Shown one piece after another: positions 1 through 5,086 of a stretch of 7,154 nucleotides of DNA; positions within the stretch are counted from its first letter, which is position 1, and each line of letters starts with the position of its first letter. The position numbers and the translations under genes were made by a program. Below the pieces are notes generated by a model. It was not told the DNA's origin, ran no database searches, and saw only the letters and a program-made list of their open reading frames with translations. Where the stretch lies: the NCBI GenBank assembly GCA_003164475.1, contig PLTL01000306.1:1-7154 (forward strand). The letters run 5' to 3'. The stretch is from Candidatus Dormiibacterota bacterium (GTDB lineage: Bacteria > Chloroflexota > Dormibacteria > UBA8260 > Bog-877).

Positions 1-242
<242 letters not shown>

Positions 243-297
243 CGGCCCACTGACTAAGTTGTGACGCCGGAAAGTGGCGTTGGGATGGGCCAGGGCG

Positions 298-303
298 GAT
301 AGT
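298..303 (+). promoter_or_regulatory. Possible -10 box (GATAGT) for the sigma-like membrane protein gene
   Basis: GATAGT matches TATAAT at four of six positions and sits 7 bases before the ATG at 311 and about 31 before the ATG at 335. No convincing -35 lies at 16-18 bases. If used, transcription would begin near 310, giving either a leaderless 311 start or a ~25-base leader containing GGGAGG for the 335 start. Weak support. Confidence 0.25.
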
Positions 304-334
304 AGACCTGATGGGAAGGGAGGTCGGGGGCGGC

Positions 335-1279
335 ATGCCGGCGTTGCCGCCGGGGGGTGGTCACCCTGCTCCTGAGGTCGCTTGGGAGGCGCTCGTCGCC
401 AACCGCGCCGGGGGTGATCCCCAGGCTCTACAGAGGCTTCGGCCCTGGCTGGAGGCGAGGGCCGAGCACTTGGTGGGCGATCCTCAGATGGCGGCCTTGG
501 TCGCCCAGCAGGTCCTGGTGGACCTGTCGGCGCCTTCCGCTCTGGCGGTTCGCTCCGCGGAGGAGCTCCAGCAGTGGCTGGGCATTCGACTGGCCCAGAC
601 CGCGGCCTTGCTCGCCGGTGGACTTTGGTCGGACGGTGGAACTGGCCCCGACAGCTCCTCCGTCATCGCGCCCGCCGTCCTAGTGGGGGCCGGTTGGTGG
701 TTCACATCATGGGCCCGCCGGCTCCTGCCTCGAGGATGGGGGCGGGTTTCGGCGGCCACGGTGGGGTCGGTGACTGCGGCCCTGGCGGTCGGGCTGGTGG
801 CGTTCGCGATGACGTCGAGCCTGGCAGGGACCGGCCCGGCGACCGGATCCGTGAGGTCGGCCCTGACGGTCACGCTCCCCGGCGTGGTCCCCTACGTCAT
901 CTCGCCGGCCATGCTCCCCAGCCCCGCTGCGACTCCTGCCCTGCACCCCGTCCCCTCCGGGACGCGCCAGCCGGTGACCGAGGTGGCCCAGCGGGCCATG
1001 CCCACGAGTCCCTCTGAGCCGGCCTCCCCCACCCCGAGTCCCGCGACGAGCTCACCCATCCCCGTCCCGACGCCGACGCCGACTCCAACGCCGACTCCGA
1101 CTCCGACGCCGAAGCCGACGCCCACCCCGACTCACCCCCGCAGCTGCGGAAATGGGCCGGGCCCTCGCCCAAGCTCGGGATGGAACCCCGCTTTCCCCCC
1201 CTCCCCTGCCTCGTCGGTAGGCTGGGCCCGTGGAGATTCGGGCGGCCGCCGACGAGTACCTGACCTACCTGTCAGTTGA
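335..1279 (+). CDS. Membrane protein with degenerate sigma-region-2-like N-terminus and Pro-Thr-rich outer segment
   Basis: I do not recognise a named family. Residues ~15-95 (ALVANRAGGDPQALQRL, ... AALVAQQVLVDL, ... EELQQWLGIRLAQTAALLAG) have the pattern of an ECF sigma region 2: a GDxxAlxxL helix, a QxVxxxL helix, and an eLxxWLxxxAxxxA helix. The usual acidic and aromatic promoter-melting residues are not evident and there is no region 4, so a working sigma factor is unlikely. A single hydrophobic helix follows at ~139-160, then a Ser/Pro/Thr-rich tail with a PT repeat at ~245-266. I infer a cytosolic N-terminus and an exported tail. I chose the ATG at 335 because GGGAGG lies at 318-323; the ATG at 311, eight codons upstream, is a real alternative. 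The last 50 bases overlap the recombinase gene, and the low-complexity C-terminus after ~267 is the least certain part. Confidence 0.6.
   Translation: MPALPPGGGHPAPEVAWEALVANRAGGDPQALQRLRPWLEARAEHLVGDPQMAALVAQQVLVDLSAPSALAVRSAEELQQWLGIRLAQTAALLAGGLWSDGGTGPDSSSVIAPAVLVGAGWWFTSWARRLLPRGWGRVSAATVGSVTAALAVGLVAFAMTSSLAGTGPATGSVRSALTVTLPGVVPYVISPAMLPSPAATPALHPVPSGTRQPVTEVAQRAMPTSPSEPASPTPSPATSSPIPVPTPTPTPTPTPTPTPKPTPTPTHPRSCGNGPGPRPSSGWNPAFPPSPASSVGWARGDSGGRRRVPDLPVS
1067..1132 (+). repeat. Hexanucleotide repeat encoding (Pro-Thr)n
   Basis: Eleven successive two-codon units of the type CCG-ACG or CCG-ACT run through 66 bases, with one Thr changed to Lys (AAG). They encode a Pro-Thr linker in the membrane protein. 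Because the unit is 6 bases, gain or loss of units by strand slippage would keep the frame and only change linker length. Similar PT linkers commonly space extracytoplasmic domains from the membrane in Gram-positive bacteria. Confidence 0.85.
1218..1223 (+). promoter_or_regulatory. Candidate -10 box (TAGGCT) of a leaderless xer transcript
   Basis: TAGGCT fits the TAnnnT pattern of high-GC Gram-positive -10 boxes and is followed by exactly six bases (GGGCCC) and then the GTG start at 1230. That places the expected transcription start on the GTG itself, the arrangement of leaderless genes. It agrees with the lack of a Shine-Dalgarno sequence before 1230. No -35 is recognisable in the C-rich stretch upstream. 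Confidence 0.42.
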
Positions 1280-2171
1280 TCGGGCTCGAAGCCCGCAGAC
1301 CCTCCGCGCCTACCGCACCGACCTGGAGCGGGCCATGGCTTTCTGGGGTCAGCTGAGGCAGCCTCTCTCCGACACCAGCCAGCTGCGACGGGACGCGGTG
1401 CGGGCCTATCAGCGCCACCTGGGCCAGACCGGCCTGGCCTTGAGCTCGAGGGCCCGCCGGCTGCAGGCGCTGAGAGGCTTCCTGCGTCATGCCGCGCGCG
1501 AGGGGTGGATCGAAGAGGATCTCGCAGCCCATATCGACATCCCTCGGGTAGCGGCGCCGCTGCCCAAGCCCCTGAGCACGTCCGAGGCTCGCCGGGTCCT
1601 CGCCTTCGAGCATGGCGGTGCTGAGCCCGAGCTGCGCGATGCCGCGCTGGTCCACTTCCTGCTCAGCACCGGCTGCCGGATCTCGGAGGCGCTCTCAGTC
1701 GACCGGAGCCAGATCAACCCTGAGGGCCGCTTGGTGGTGCGCGGCAAGGGCTCCAAGGAGCGCATGGTGCAGCTCACCCCGGACGCGACCCAGACGATCC
1801 GAGCCTACCTGTCTTCCCGGCACGACCGTGACCCGGCGCTGTTCCTCAATTACGACCGCTCCTCCTCCGCTCGGGGCAGGCGTCGCCTCACCAGCTCGGG
1901 TGCCCGCCACATCCTGCGTCGGCTGCGCCGAGACACCGGGGTCGAGGGCCTCACGTCTCCGCATGTGCTCCGCCACACGACCGCGACGGAGCTGCTCACC
2001 ATCACCGGCAACGTCCGCCTGGTCCAGGAGGTGCTGGGCCATGCCAACCTCAACACCATGCAGGGATACACGAAAGTGGTGGACGCCGCCCGGGTTGCCG
2101 CCTATGAAGAGTTCGCCGCTCGGCTGGAGCGGCCCCGAGGGCGGAGCAGGCCAAGGACCCCGCCTAGCTGA
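1230..2171 (+). CDS. Tyrosine recombinase, XerC/XerD type
   Basis: This 313-residue protein is close to the usual length (~300) of chromosomal Xer recombinases, which resolve chromosome dimers at dif with FtsK. The N-terminal SAM-like core-binding domain spans ~1-100 (YLSVDRARSPQTLRAYRTDL is the typical opening). The catalytic domain follows, with all expected residues: R150 in LLSTGCRISEAL, K173 in VRGKGSKE, H245 and R248 in SPHVLRHTTA, H271 in VLGHANL, and nucleophile Y280 in MQGYTKV. The GTG start begins the homologous sequence immediately; there is no Shine-Dalgarno site and a TAGGCT box lies six bases upstream, suggesting leaderless expression. It overlaps the preceding gene by 50 bases and its TGA overlaps the convergent lipoprotein gene by 8. 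I cannot tell XerC from XerD by eye. An integrase of a mobile element is less likely: length, domain layout and housekeeping neighbours favour Xer. Confidence 0.88.
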   Translation: MEIRAAADEYLTYLSVDRARSPQTLRAYRTDLERAMAFWGQLRQPLSDTSQLRRDAVRAYQRHLGQTGLALSSRARRLQALRGFLRHAAREGWIEEDLAAHIDIPRVAAPLPKPLSTSEARRVLAFEHGGAEPELRDAALVHFLLSTGCRISEALSVDRSQINPEGRLVVRGKGSKERMVQLTPDATQTIRAYLSSRHDRDPALFLNYDRSSSARGRRRLTSSGARHILRRLRRDTGVEGLTSPHVLRHTTATELLTITGNVRLVQEVLGHANLNTMQGYTKVVDAARVAAYEEFAARLERPRGRSRPRTPPS

Positions 2172-2892
2172 AGAAGACGGTCTCCAGGAACAGGTTCAGG
2201 GTGGCGGCCCCGGAGCGGCTGGAGAGCTGGGCCGTGATCAGGAATGCCAGCGAGGGTTGGGCCTGGAGCTCGACTGACGCCTGGTACGCGGATGGGCTCA
2301 CGTAGGTTACCAGGGCAGCTGTGACCCCATACACCTCCACGCTCGAGACCGACTTCTGATCGTCTCCGGCGGGCGCGGCGGCCGGCAGTTGCGAGACCGA
2401 GCTGGCGGTGTAGAAGGTGACGTTCTGGCGTCCGGAACTGGTGAACCTGAGCTCCCCACTGCTCAGCTGGGCGAAGGTCCAGGAGTCCTCATACATCACC
2501 GACCAAGGCACGCTCCCACCGGCCTGGTAGGTCTCGAAACCCGCCGTCGAGGTGTACTGGGGATCCGCGGTCACCCAACCGCTCTCGGTAGCGCCCTGGA
2601 CCTGCCACCATCCGCCAGCGGCGATCGTATGGGAGAGGATGGGAAGCGTGACACCCTGGGCCAGGGCTCCCAGGACGGAGGCCGTGGCGGTAGGACCGCT
2701 GCGGAGGTATACCCCCAGGGGGGCGATCACCGTCAGCTGGGTCGCGGCCGGGGTGACGCTGGCTGTGGGCCTGGGGGAATGCTGGCGGGGGGAAGGGCTC
2801 GGGCCCGAGCTGCTGGAGCACCCGGCGGTGGCGAGCAGCAGCCCTGCCACCACGGGAAGAGCCAGGCTGAGAAGAGGGACGGCCTTCCCCAT
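2164..2892 (-). CDS. Lipoprotein with bacterial SH3 (SH3b) domain
   Basis: The 242-residue product starts with a lipoprotein signal: a hydrophobic core (~5-20) ending in ATAGC, with Cys25 as the predicted lipidated residue. A Ser/Pro-rich tether runs to ~50. Residues ~53-115 look like an SH3b domain: VYLRSGPTATASVLGALAQG, then GGWWQVQ and SGWVTADP. SH3b domains often bind cell-wall peptides. The C-terminal ~120 residues (Ser-, Val- and aromatic-rich, probably beta) are unrecognised. No catalytic domain is visible, so a wall-binding or accessory role at the outer membrane face is an inference. The ATG at 2892 is 31 bases after the pyrF stop on the same strand. TAGCCT lies exactly six bases before it, so the gene may have its own leaderless promoter as well as read-through from pyrF. 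The stop overlaps the recombinase stop tail to tail. Confidence 0.78.
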   Translation of the reverse strand: MGKAVPLLSLALPVVAGLLLATAGCSSSSGPSPSPRQHSPRPTASVTPAATQLTVIAPLGVYLRSGPTATASVLGALAQGVTLPILSHTIAAGGWWQVQGATESGWVTADPQYTSTAGFETYQAGGSVPWSVMYEDSWTFAQLSSGELRFTSSGRQNVTFYTASSVSQLPAAAPAGDDQKSVSSVEVYGVTAALVTYVSPSAYQASVELQAQPSLAFLITAQLSSRSGAATLNLFLETVFFS

Positions 2893-2898
2893 CGGCTC

Positions 2899-2904
2899 AG
2901 GCTA
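2899..2904 (-). promoter_or_regulatory. Candidate -10 box (TAGCCT) of a leaderless lipoprotein transcript
   Basis: On the minus strand TAGCCT is followed by six bases (GAGCCG) and the ATG of the SH3b lipoprotein gene. The geometry is the same as TAGGCT-N6-GTG before the recombinase. A purine-rich AGAGG lies further upstream, too far for normal Shine-Dalgarno use. No good -35 is seen. Confidence 0.4.
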
Positions 2905-2923
2905 CACCTCTGGGGCGGGACAG

Positions 2924-3769
2924 CTACCCGTGAAGGACGGCGTGGACAGCGGCCGCGAGCAGCTCCTGCTGCAGGCGCGCCGCTGCCGCCGCCGCGGCGG
3001 CGGCAAAGTCAGCCCCGGTCGAGGCCTGACTGATGGCACGAGACACGTTCACCAGGTAAGAGCCCGTCCCGTCCCGTCCTCGCGCAGCCCTGACCGCGGC
3101 ACCCAGGTCTCCCCCCTGGCTGCCGACTCCAGGAACTAGCAGGGGTAGATCCGGGGCCACCTCTCGGATCCGGGCCATCTCCTCCGGCCAGGTCGCTCCC
3201 ACCACGAGCCCGACCGTCCCGAGCTCGTTCCACTCAACAGCACGGCGAGCAACTGTCAGGTAGAGGGGCTCGCCGGTGTCGGCCAGGATGAGGTCCTGAA
3301 AGTCCTGAGCCCCCGGGTTGCTGGTCCGGCAGAGGAGGAAGGCGAAGCGGTCGGGGCGCTGAATGAAGGGGAGCAAGGAGTCGTGGCCCAGGTAGCCGTT
3401 GACGGTGCAGGCATCGGCCCCGATGACGTCGTAAATGGCCTCCGCGTAGGCGACCGCCGTGTTGCCTATGTCCCCTCGCTTGGCGTCTGCGATCACCAGG
3501 GCGTGGTGACGGGCAACACGGACCACCTCGACCAGAAGCGCGACACCCTCCGGTCCCATTCGCTCGAAGAAGGCCAGGTTGGGCTTGAAGGCCGCGGCAT
3601 AGGGGGCGGTGGCCTCCACCAGGCCGAGCGTGTGACGCCGGACGGCTGCGATGCCCTGGCCGAGTTCGGCGGGCAACCGGCTAGGATCCGGGTCCAGACC
3701 AACGCACAATGGCGCCCGGCCATCGCGGAGTGCCGCCTCCAGCCTGTCCTGGAAGGGGGCCCTGGTCAC
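2924..3769 (-). CDS. pyrF: Orotidine 5'-phosphate decarboxylase (type 2)
   Basis: PyrF converts orotidine monophosphate to UMP, the last step of de novo UMP synthesis, in the cytosol. The 281-residue length suits the type-2 family. Visible motifs in order: GLDPDP at ~24-29, FKPN at 61-64, the signature DAKRGDIGNTA at ~95-105 with catalytic Lys97 and its paired aspartates, TVNGYLG at ~122-128, CRTSNPGA at ~147-154, LVPGVGSQGGD at ~211-221 for phosphate binding, and NVSRAI near the end. A nine-Ala run at ~256-264 precedes the last helix. The GTG start overlaps the zinc-ribbon gene stop as GTGA. No Shine-Dalgarno precedes it (the DNA there reads CCTCCT instead), so translational coupling is likely. 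The usual actinobacterial neighbours (carAB, gmk, rpoZ) are absent from this window. Confidence 0.93.
   Translation of the reverse strand: MTRAPFQDRLEAALRDGRAPLCVGLDPDPSRLPAELGQGIAAVRRHTLGLVEATAPYAAAFKPNLAFFERMGPEGVALLVEVVRVARHHALVIADAKRGDIGNTAVAYAEAIYDVIGADACTVNGYLGHDSLLPFIQRPDRFAFLLCRTSNPGAQDFQDLILADTGEPLYLTVARRAVEWNELGTVGLVVGATWPEEMARIREVAPDLPLLVPGVGSQGGDLGAAVRAARGRDGTGSYLVNVSRAISQASTGADFAAAAAAAAARLQQELLAAAVHAVLHG
2984..3005. repeat. Perfect 22-bp GC palindrome inside pyrF
   Basis: The half-site TGCCGCCGCCG (2984-2994) is followed directly by its exact reverse complement (2995-3005). It encodes part of the Ala run of PyrF: on the coding strand the Ala codons switch from GCC to GCG at the centre, which makes the symmetry. 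It could form a very stable hairpin about 60 bases before the pyrF stop, upstream of the lipoprotein gene. Low-complexity Ala codons may be the whole explanation. Confidence 0.75.
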
Positions 3770-3960
3770 CAGGAGGTTCGAGAGGTGCTGGTCTGGGCCG
3801 GTCCCGGCGCCTGGGGTGCGTACGGGATCGAGATCCGGTCATGCTCGGACTGCATGCATCGTGGACACATCGAGGTGAGTTCACCGTCGAGGAGAACTGC
3901 CGCGAGGCGGTAAATGGGGAACTCGCGATCACAGTTTCCGCAACGGCGCACCCAGGGCAT
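3766..3960 (-). CDS. Small zinc-ribbon protein upstream of pyrF
   Basis: This is a 64-residue protein with Cys7, Cys10, Cys32 and Cys35, arranged CGNC-X21-CPRC, a treble-clef/zinc-ribbon pattern that would bind one zinc ion. Between the pairs, FPIYRLAAVLLDGELTSM looks like the beta strands of a ribbon. The last ~20 residues are Pro/Ser/Thr-rich and probably disordered. I cannot name its function; such ribbons may bind nucleic acid or a protein partner. Its stop TGA overlaps the pyrF GTG by four bases, so the two genes are probably co-translated, and it is the first gene of the operon. The start has no Shine-Dalgarno, but a good -10 (TAGAAT) lies 12 bases upstream, giving a leader of only about 5 bases. 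The cysteine spacing and tight coupling support a real gene. Confidence 0.62.
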   Translation of the reverse strand: MPWVRRCGNCDREFPIYRLAAVLLDGELTSMCPRCMQSEHDRISIPYAPQAPGPAQTSTSRTSW

Positions 3961-3972
3961 GGTCAGTTCGGA

Positions 3973-3978
3973 ATTCTA
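3973..3978 (-). promoter_or_regulatory. -10 box (TAGAAT) of the zinc-ribbon/pyrF operon
   Basis: On the minus strand TAGAAT matches TATAAT at five of six positions. It lies 12 bases before the ATG at 3960, so transcription should begin about 5 bases before the start codon. No clear -35 is seen 16-18 bases upstream, where the sequence is already near the tRNA gene on the other strand. Confidence 0.45.
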
Positions 3979-3982
3979 CCCC

Positions 3983-3991
3983 TGCTATGCT
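3983..3991 (+). promoter_or_regulatory. Extended -10 (TGC-TATGCT) of the tRNA-Pro gene
   Basis: TATGCT at 3986-3991 fits TAnnnT and is preceded by TGC, an extended -10. The expected transcription start, near 3998, is about 6 bases before the mature tRNA 5' end at 4004, a normal short leader for RNase P cleavage. A -35 is poor (TCAGTT at 3963-3968). It lies 8 bases from the oppositely oriented TAGAAT box, so the promoters overlap. Confidence 0.45.
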
Positions 3992-4003
3992 CAGCGCCAG
4001 CCT

Positions 4004-4080
4004 CGGGGAGTAGCGCAGATGGTTAGCGCACCAGTCTGGGGGACTGGGGGTCGCAGGTTCGAGTCCTGTCTCCCCGACCA
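4004..4080 (+). tRNA. tRNA-Pro (anticodon GGG)
   Basis: The full cloverleaf can be drawn. The acceptor stem is CGGGGAG (4004-4010) with CTCCCCG (4070-4076). The D arm is GCGC/GCGC around AGATGGTTA. The anticodon stem is CCAGT (4031-4035) with ACTGG (4043-4047), with loop CTGGGGG and anticodon GGG at 4038-4040. The variable loop is GGGTC. The T arm is GCAGG-TTCGAGT-CCTGT. Discriminator A is at 4077 and CCA is encoded at 4078-4080. It reads CCC and CCU codons, the former frequent in GC-rich genomes. Confidence 0.97.
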
Positions 4081-4126
4081 CTTCCGACCTGAACTGCAGG
4101 CGCAGCACCGGGATCCGCTCGCATGT

Positions 4127-4193
4127 GAGCGCCAGGGCGCTCCGGGGCCGTGGCGAGGCCCCAACGGGATGAGGGGCGTCCCCACGGACGCCC
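4127..4193 (+). terminator. Three tandem stem-loops downstream of tRNA-Pro
   Basis: Three perfect inverted repeats follow one another: GAGCGCC/GGCGCTC (4127-4142, only 2 bases between arms, so about 6 pairs in practice), GGGGCC/GGCCCC (4144-4162, 7-base loop), and GGGCGTCC/GGACGCCC (4174-4193, 4-base loop). The first begins 47 bases after the tRNA CCA end. None is followed by a T-run. They may act as T-less terminators, which have been proposed for high-GC Gram-positives, or as part of a structured RNA. Confidence 0.4.
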
Positions 4194-4413
4194 ACGAGGT
4201 GACCAACGCCTCGGGCACCGCCAACCGTGATCGGTGGCCTGTGGTGGTCGCTTGCGTTCGGTCGCCCCTCCCGGGCGCCGACGACAAGCGGGGCAGCCCT
4301 TTGGCGGGGCACTGGGAGCCGCACCTTCTCCTCGCCGAGATGGTGGCGAGCAGCCGCCGTCCTACTTCGCGCCTCCAGGCTGGCACGAGCTCTCCGAAGG
4401 CCCTGGGTTGAGA

Positions 4414-4439
4414 GCGGGCGATGGCATGCCATCGCCCGC
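4414..4439. repeat. Perfect 26-bp palindrome
   Basis: The 13-base arm GCGGGCGATGGCA (4414-4426) is followed with no spacer by its exact reverse complement (4427-4439). It is non-coding, about 100 bases beyond the stop of the minus-strand small gene and 334 bases after the tRNA. No T-run flanks it. It could be a bidirectional terminator (about 11 pairs with a 4-base loop) or a binding site for a dimeric protein. Unlike the pyrF palindrome, the arms are not a simple repeat. Confidence 0.85.
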
Positions 4440-4540
4440 ACCCGGGCTGGCGAACAGCTCCCGCTGGCTCAGCCGCCTCCTAGCGACGGGCTTGGCGGCC
4501 GGATGGAGCTGACCGTGACCCCCGCCTGGCCCGACACCGC

Positions 4541-4744
4541 TCAGTGGGACTTTTCGGGGAAGATGTTAGGTTCGCCCACGCCTGGAGGGGTGGGCACCTC
4601 GGGGTTGCTCTCCTCCTCCTCAATGTAGCTGCGAAGGGCCCCGGCCAGGAAGCCGGCCAGGCTCTCCCCGCTGCCCAGCTGCTCGGCTCTGTCCCACAAT
4701 GGCGTGTCTTCCTCACGGACGTAGATCTCGCGTCTGGGTGACAT
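4541..4744 (-). CDS. Small ribbon-helix-helix-like protein
   Basis: This is a 67-residue protein. REIYVREED (~4-13) resembles the N-terminal beta strand of ribbon-helix-helix DNA-binding proteins; TPLWDRAEQLG (~14-24) and SLAGFLAGALRSYIEEEE (~28-45) fit the two helices. The tail from ~46 is Pro/Glu-rich and probably disordered. Such proteins often act as dimeric repressors or antitoxins, but I cannot assign a function, and no toxin gene adjoins it. The frame is open for 13 more codons upstream, but the ATG at 4744 is preceded by GGAGG with six bases between, a strong Shine-Dalgarno that decides the start. The ~340 bases upstream contain no gene, so it is probably transcribed alone. Confidence 0.7.
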   Translation of the reverse strand: MSPRREIYVREEDTPLWDRAEQLGSGESLAGFLAGALRSYIEEEESNPEVPTPPGVGEPNIFPEKSH

Positions 4745-4750
4745 GGTGTG

Positions 4751-4755
4751 CCTCC
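4751..4755 (-). promoter_or_regulatory. Shine-Dalgarno GGAGG fixing the start at 4744
   Basis: On the minus strand GGAGG is followed by CACACC and the ATG, an ideal six-base gap. It excludes the longer reading starting at 4783. This is one of only two strong Shine-Dalgarno sites in the window; the other precedes the DoxX gene. Confidence 0.75.
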
Positions 4756-4928
4756 GTTCTGTGGACCGTGAACCTGCCCCCATTCTGATCCCCCCGGAGC
4801 GGCCCGAGGCATTGCCGTGTCAACCCTTCTCGCAGCGAAGCCAGGAAGGCCCGAAAACGAGTTGGGGCTGCAAGGGTCCGCGTAGGCAACCTGCCGCTGG
4901 CTGGATATGGCGGAACTGCTCCGAACAA

Positions 4929-4946
4929 TCAGGCTGTTCAGGCTGT
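4929..4946. repeat. Tandem 9-base duplication
   Basis: TCAGGCTGT occurs twice in a row (4929-4937 and 4938-4946) with no mismatch, in non-coding DNA. It is probably a replication-slippage duplication; no further copies are seen nearby. Confidence 0.8.
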
Positions 4947-4962
4947 CCCCGGGAGACCGCGA

Positions 4963-4981
4963 CGCTGGCCGGGCGCCAGCG
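4963..4981 (-). terminator. Stem-loop downstream of the DoxX gene
   Basis: CGCTGGC and GCCAGCG form a perfect 7-bp stem with a 5-base loop, about 105 bases past the DoxX stop. An alternative pairing uses the two GGCGCC copies at 4972-4977 and 4985-4990. There is no T-run, so a role as a T-less terminator is only possible. Confidence 0.35.
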
Positions 4982-5086
4982 CTCGGCGCCGGGACCTCCT
5001 CCCCCATCAGCGTCCGCTATCCGGGTCCGCCGACAGCAGCTCTCGCCTCAGGGCTACCGTCCGCTCGCAGCGGCGCTACCGACGGT

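Larger units (their letters stand above)
4081..4540. other. 460-base intergenic region with several inverted repeats
   Basis: I see no supportable gene here on either strand; the open frames read as low-complexity Arg/Ala/Pro peptides and some run through the tRNA. The region holds three tandem stem-loops (4127-4193), a 6-bp stem CTCGCC/GGCGAG at 4331-4350, and a perfect 26-bp palindrome at 4414-4439. It separates the plus-strand tRNA from the 3' end of a minus-strand small gene, so termination from both sides is expected here. Confidence 0.6.
4745..5086. other. Gene-free stretch between the small protein and DoxX genes
   Basis: No coding frame here is supportable. It contains the ribosome site of the small gene, an exact TTGACA on the minus strand (4818-4823) that has no -10 at normal distance, a tandem 9-base duplication (4929-4946), and a hairpin (4963-4981) that may end the DoxX transcript. 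Confidence 0.5.

Noticed and set aside
264..280. Inverted repeat ACGCC/GGCGT as a serC terminator
   Set aside because: The stem is only 5 bp and no T-run follows; it is too weak to annotate.
1230..4080. Mobile island with a tyrosine integrase using tRNA-Pro as its attachment site
   Set aside because: No second copy of the tRNA 3' end is visible, the recombinase looks like a housekeeping Xer, and genes between them include pyrF.
3914..4441. Plus- and minus-strand open frames crossing the tRNA (peptides with RQDSNLRPP or GETGLEPATPSPP, and FESCLPDH)
   Set aside because: These are well-known false proteins made by translating a tRNA gene and its complement; the tRNA-Pro cloverleaf explains the sequence.
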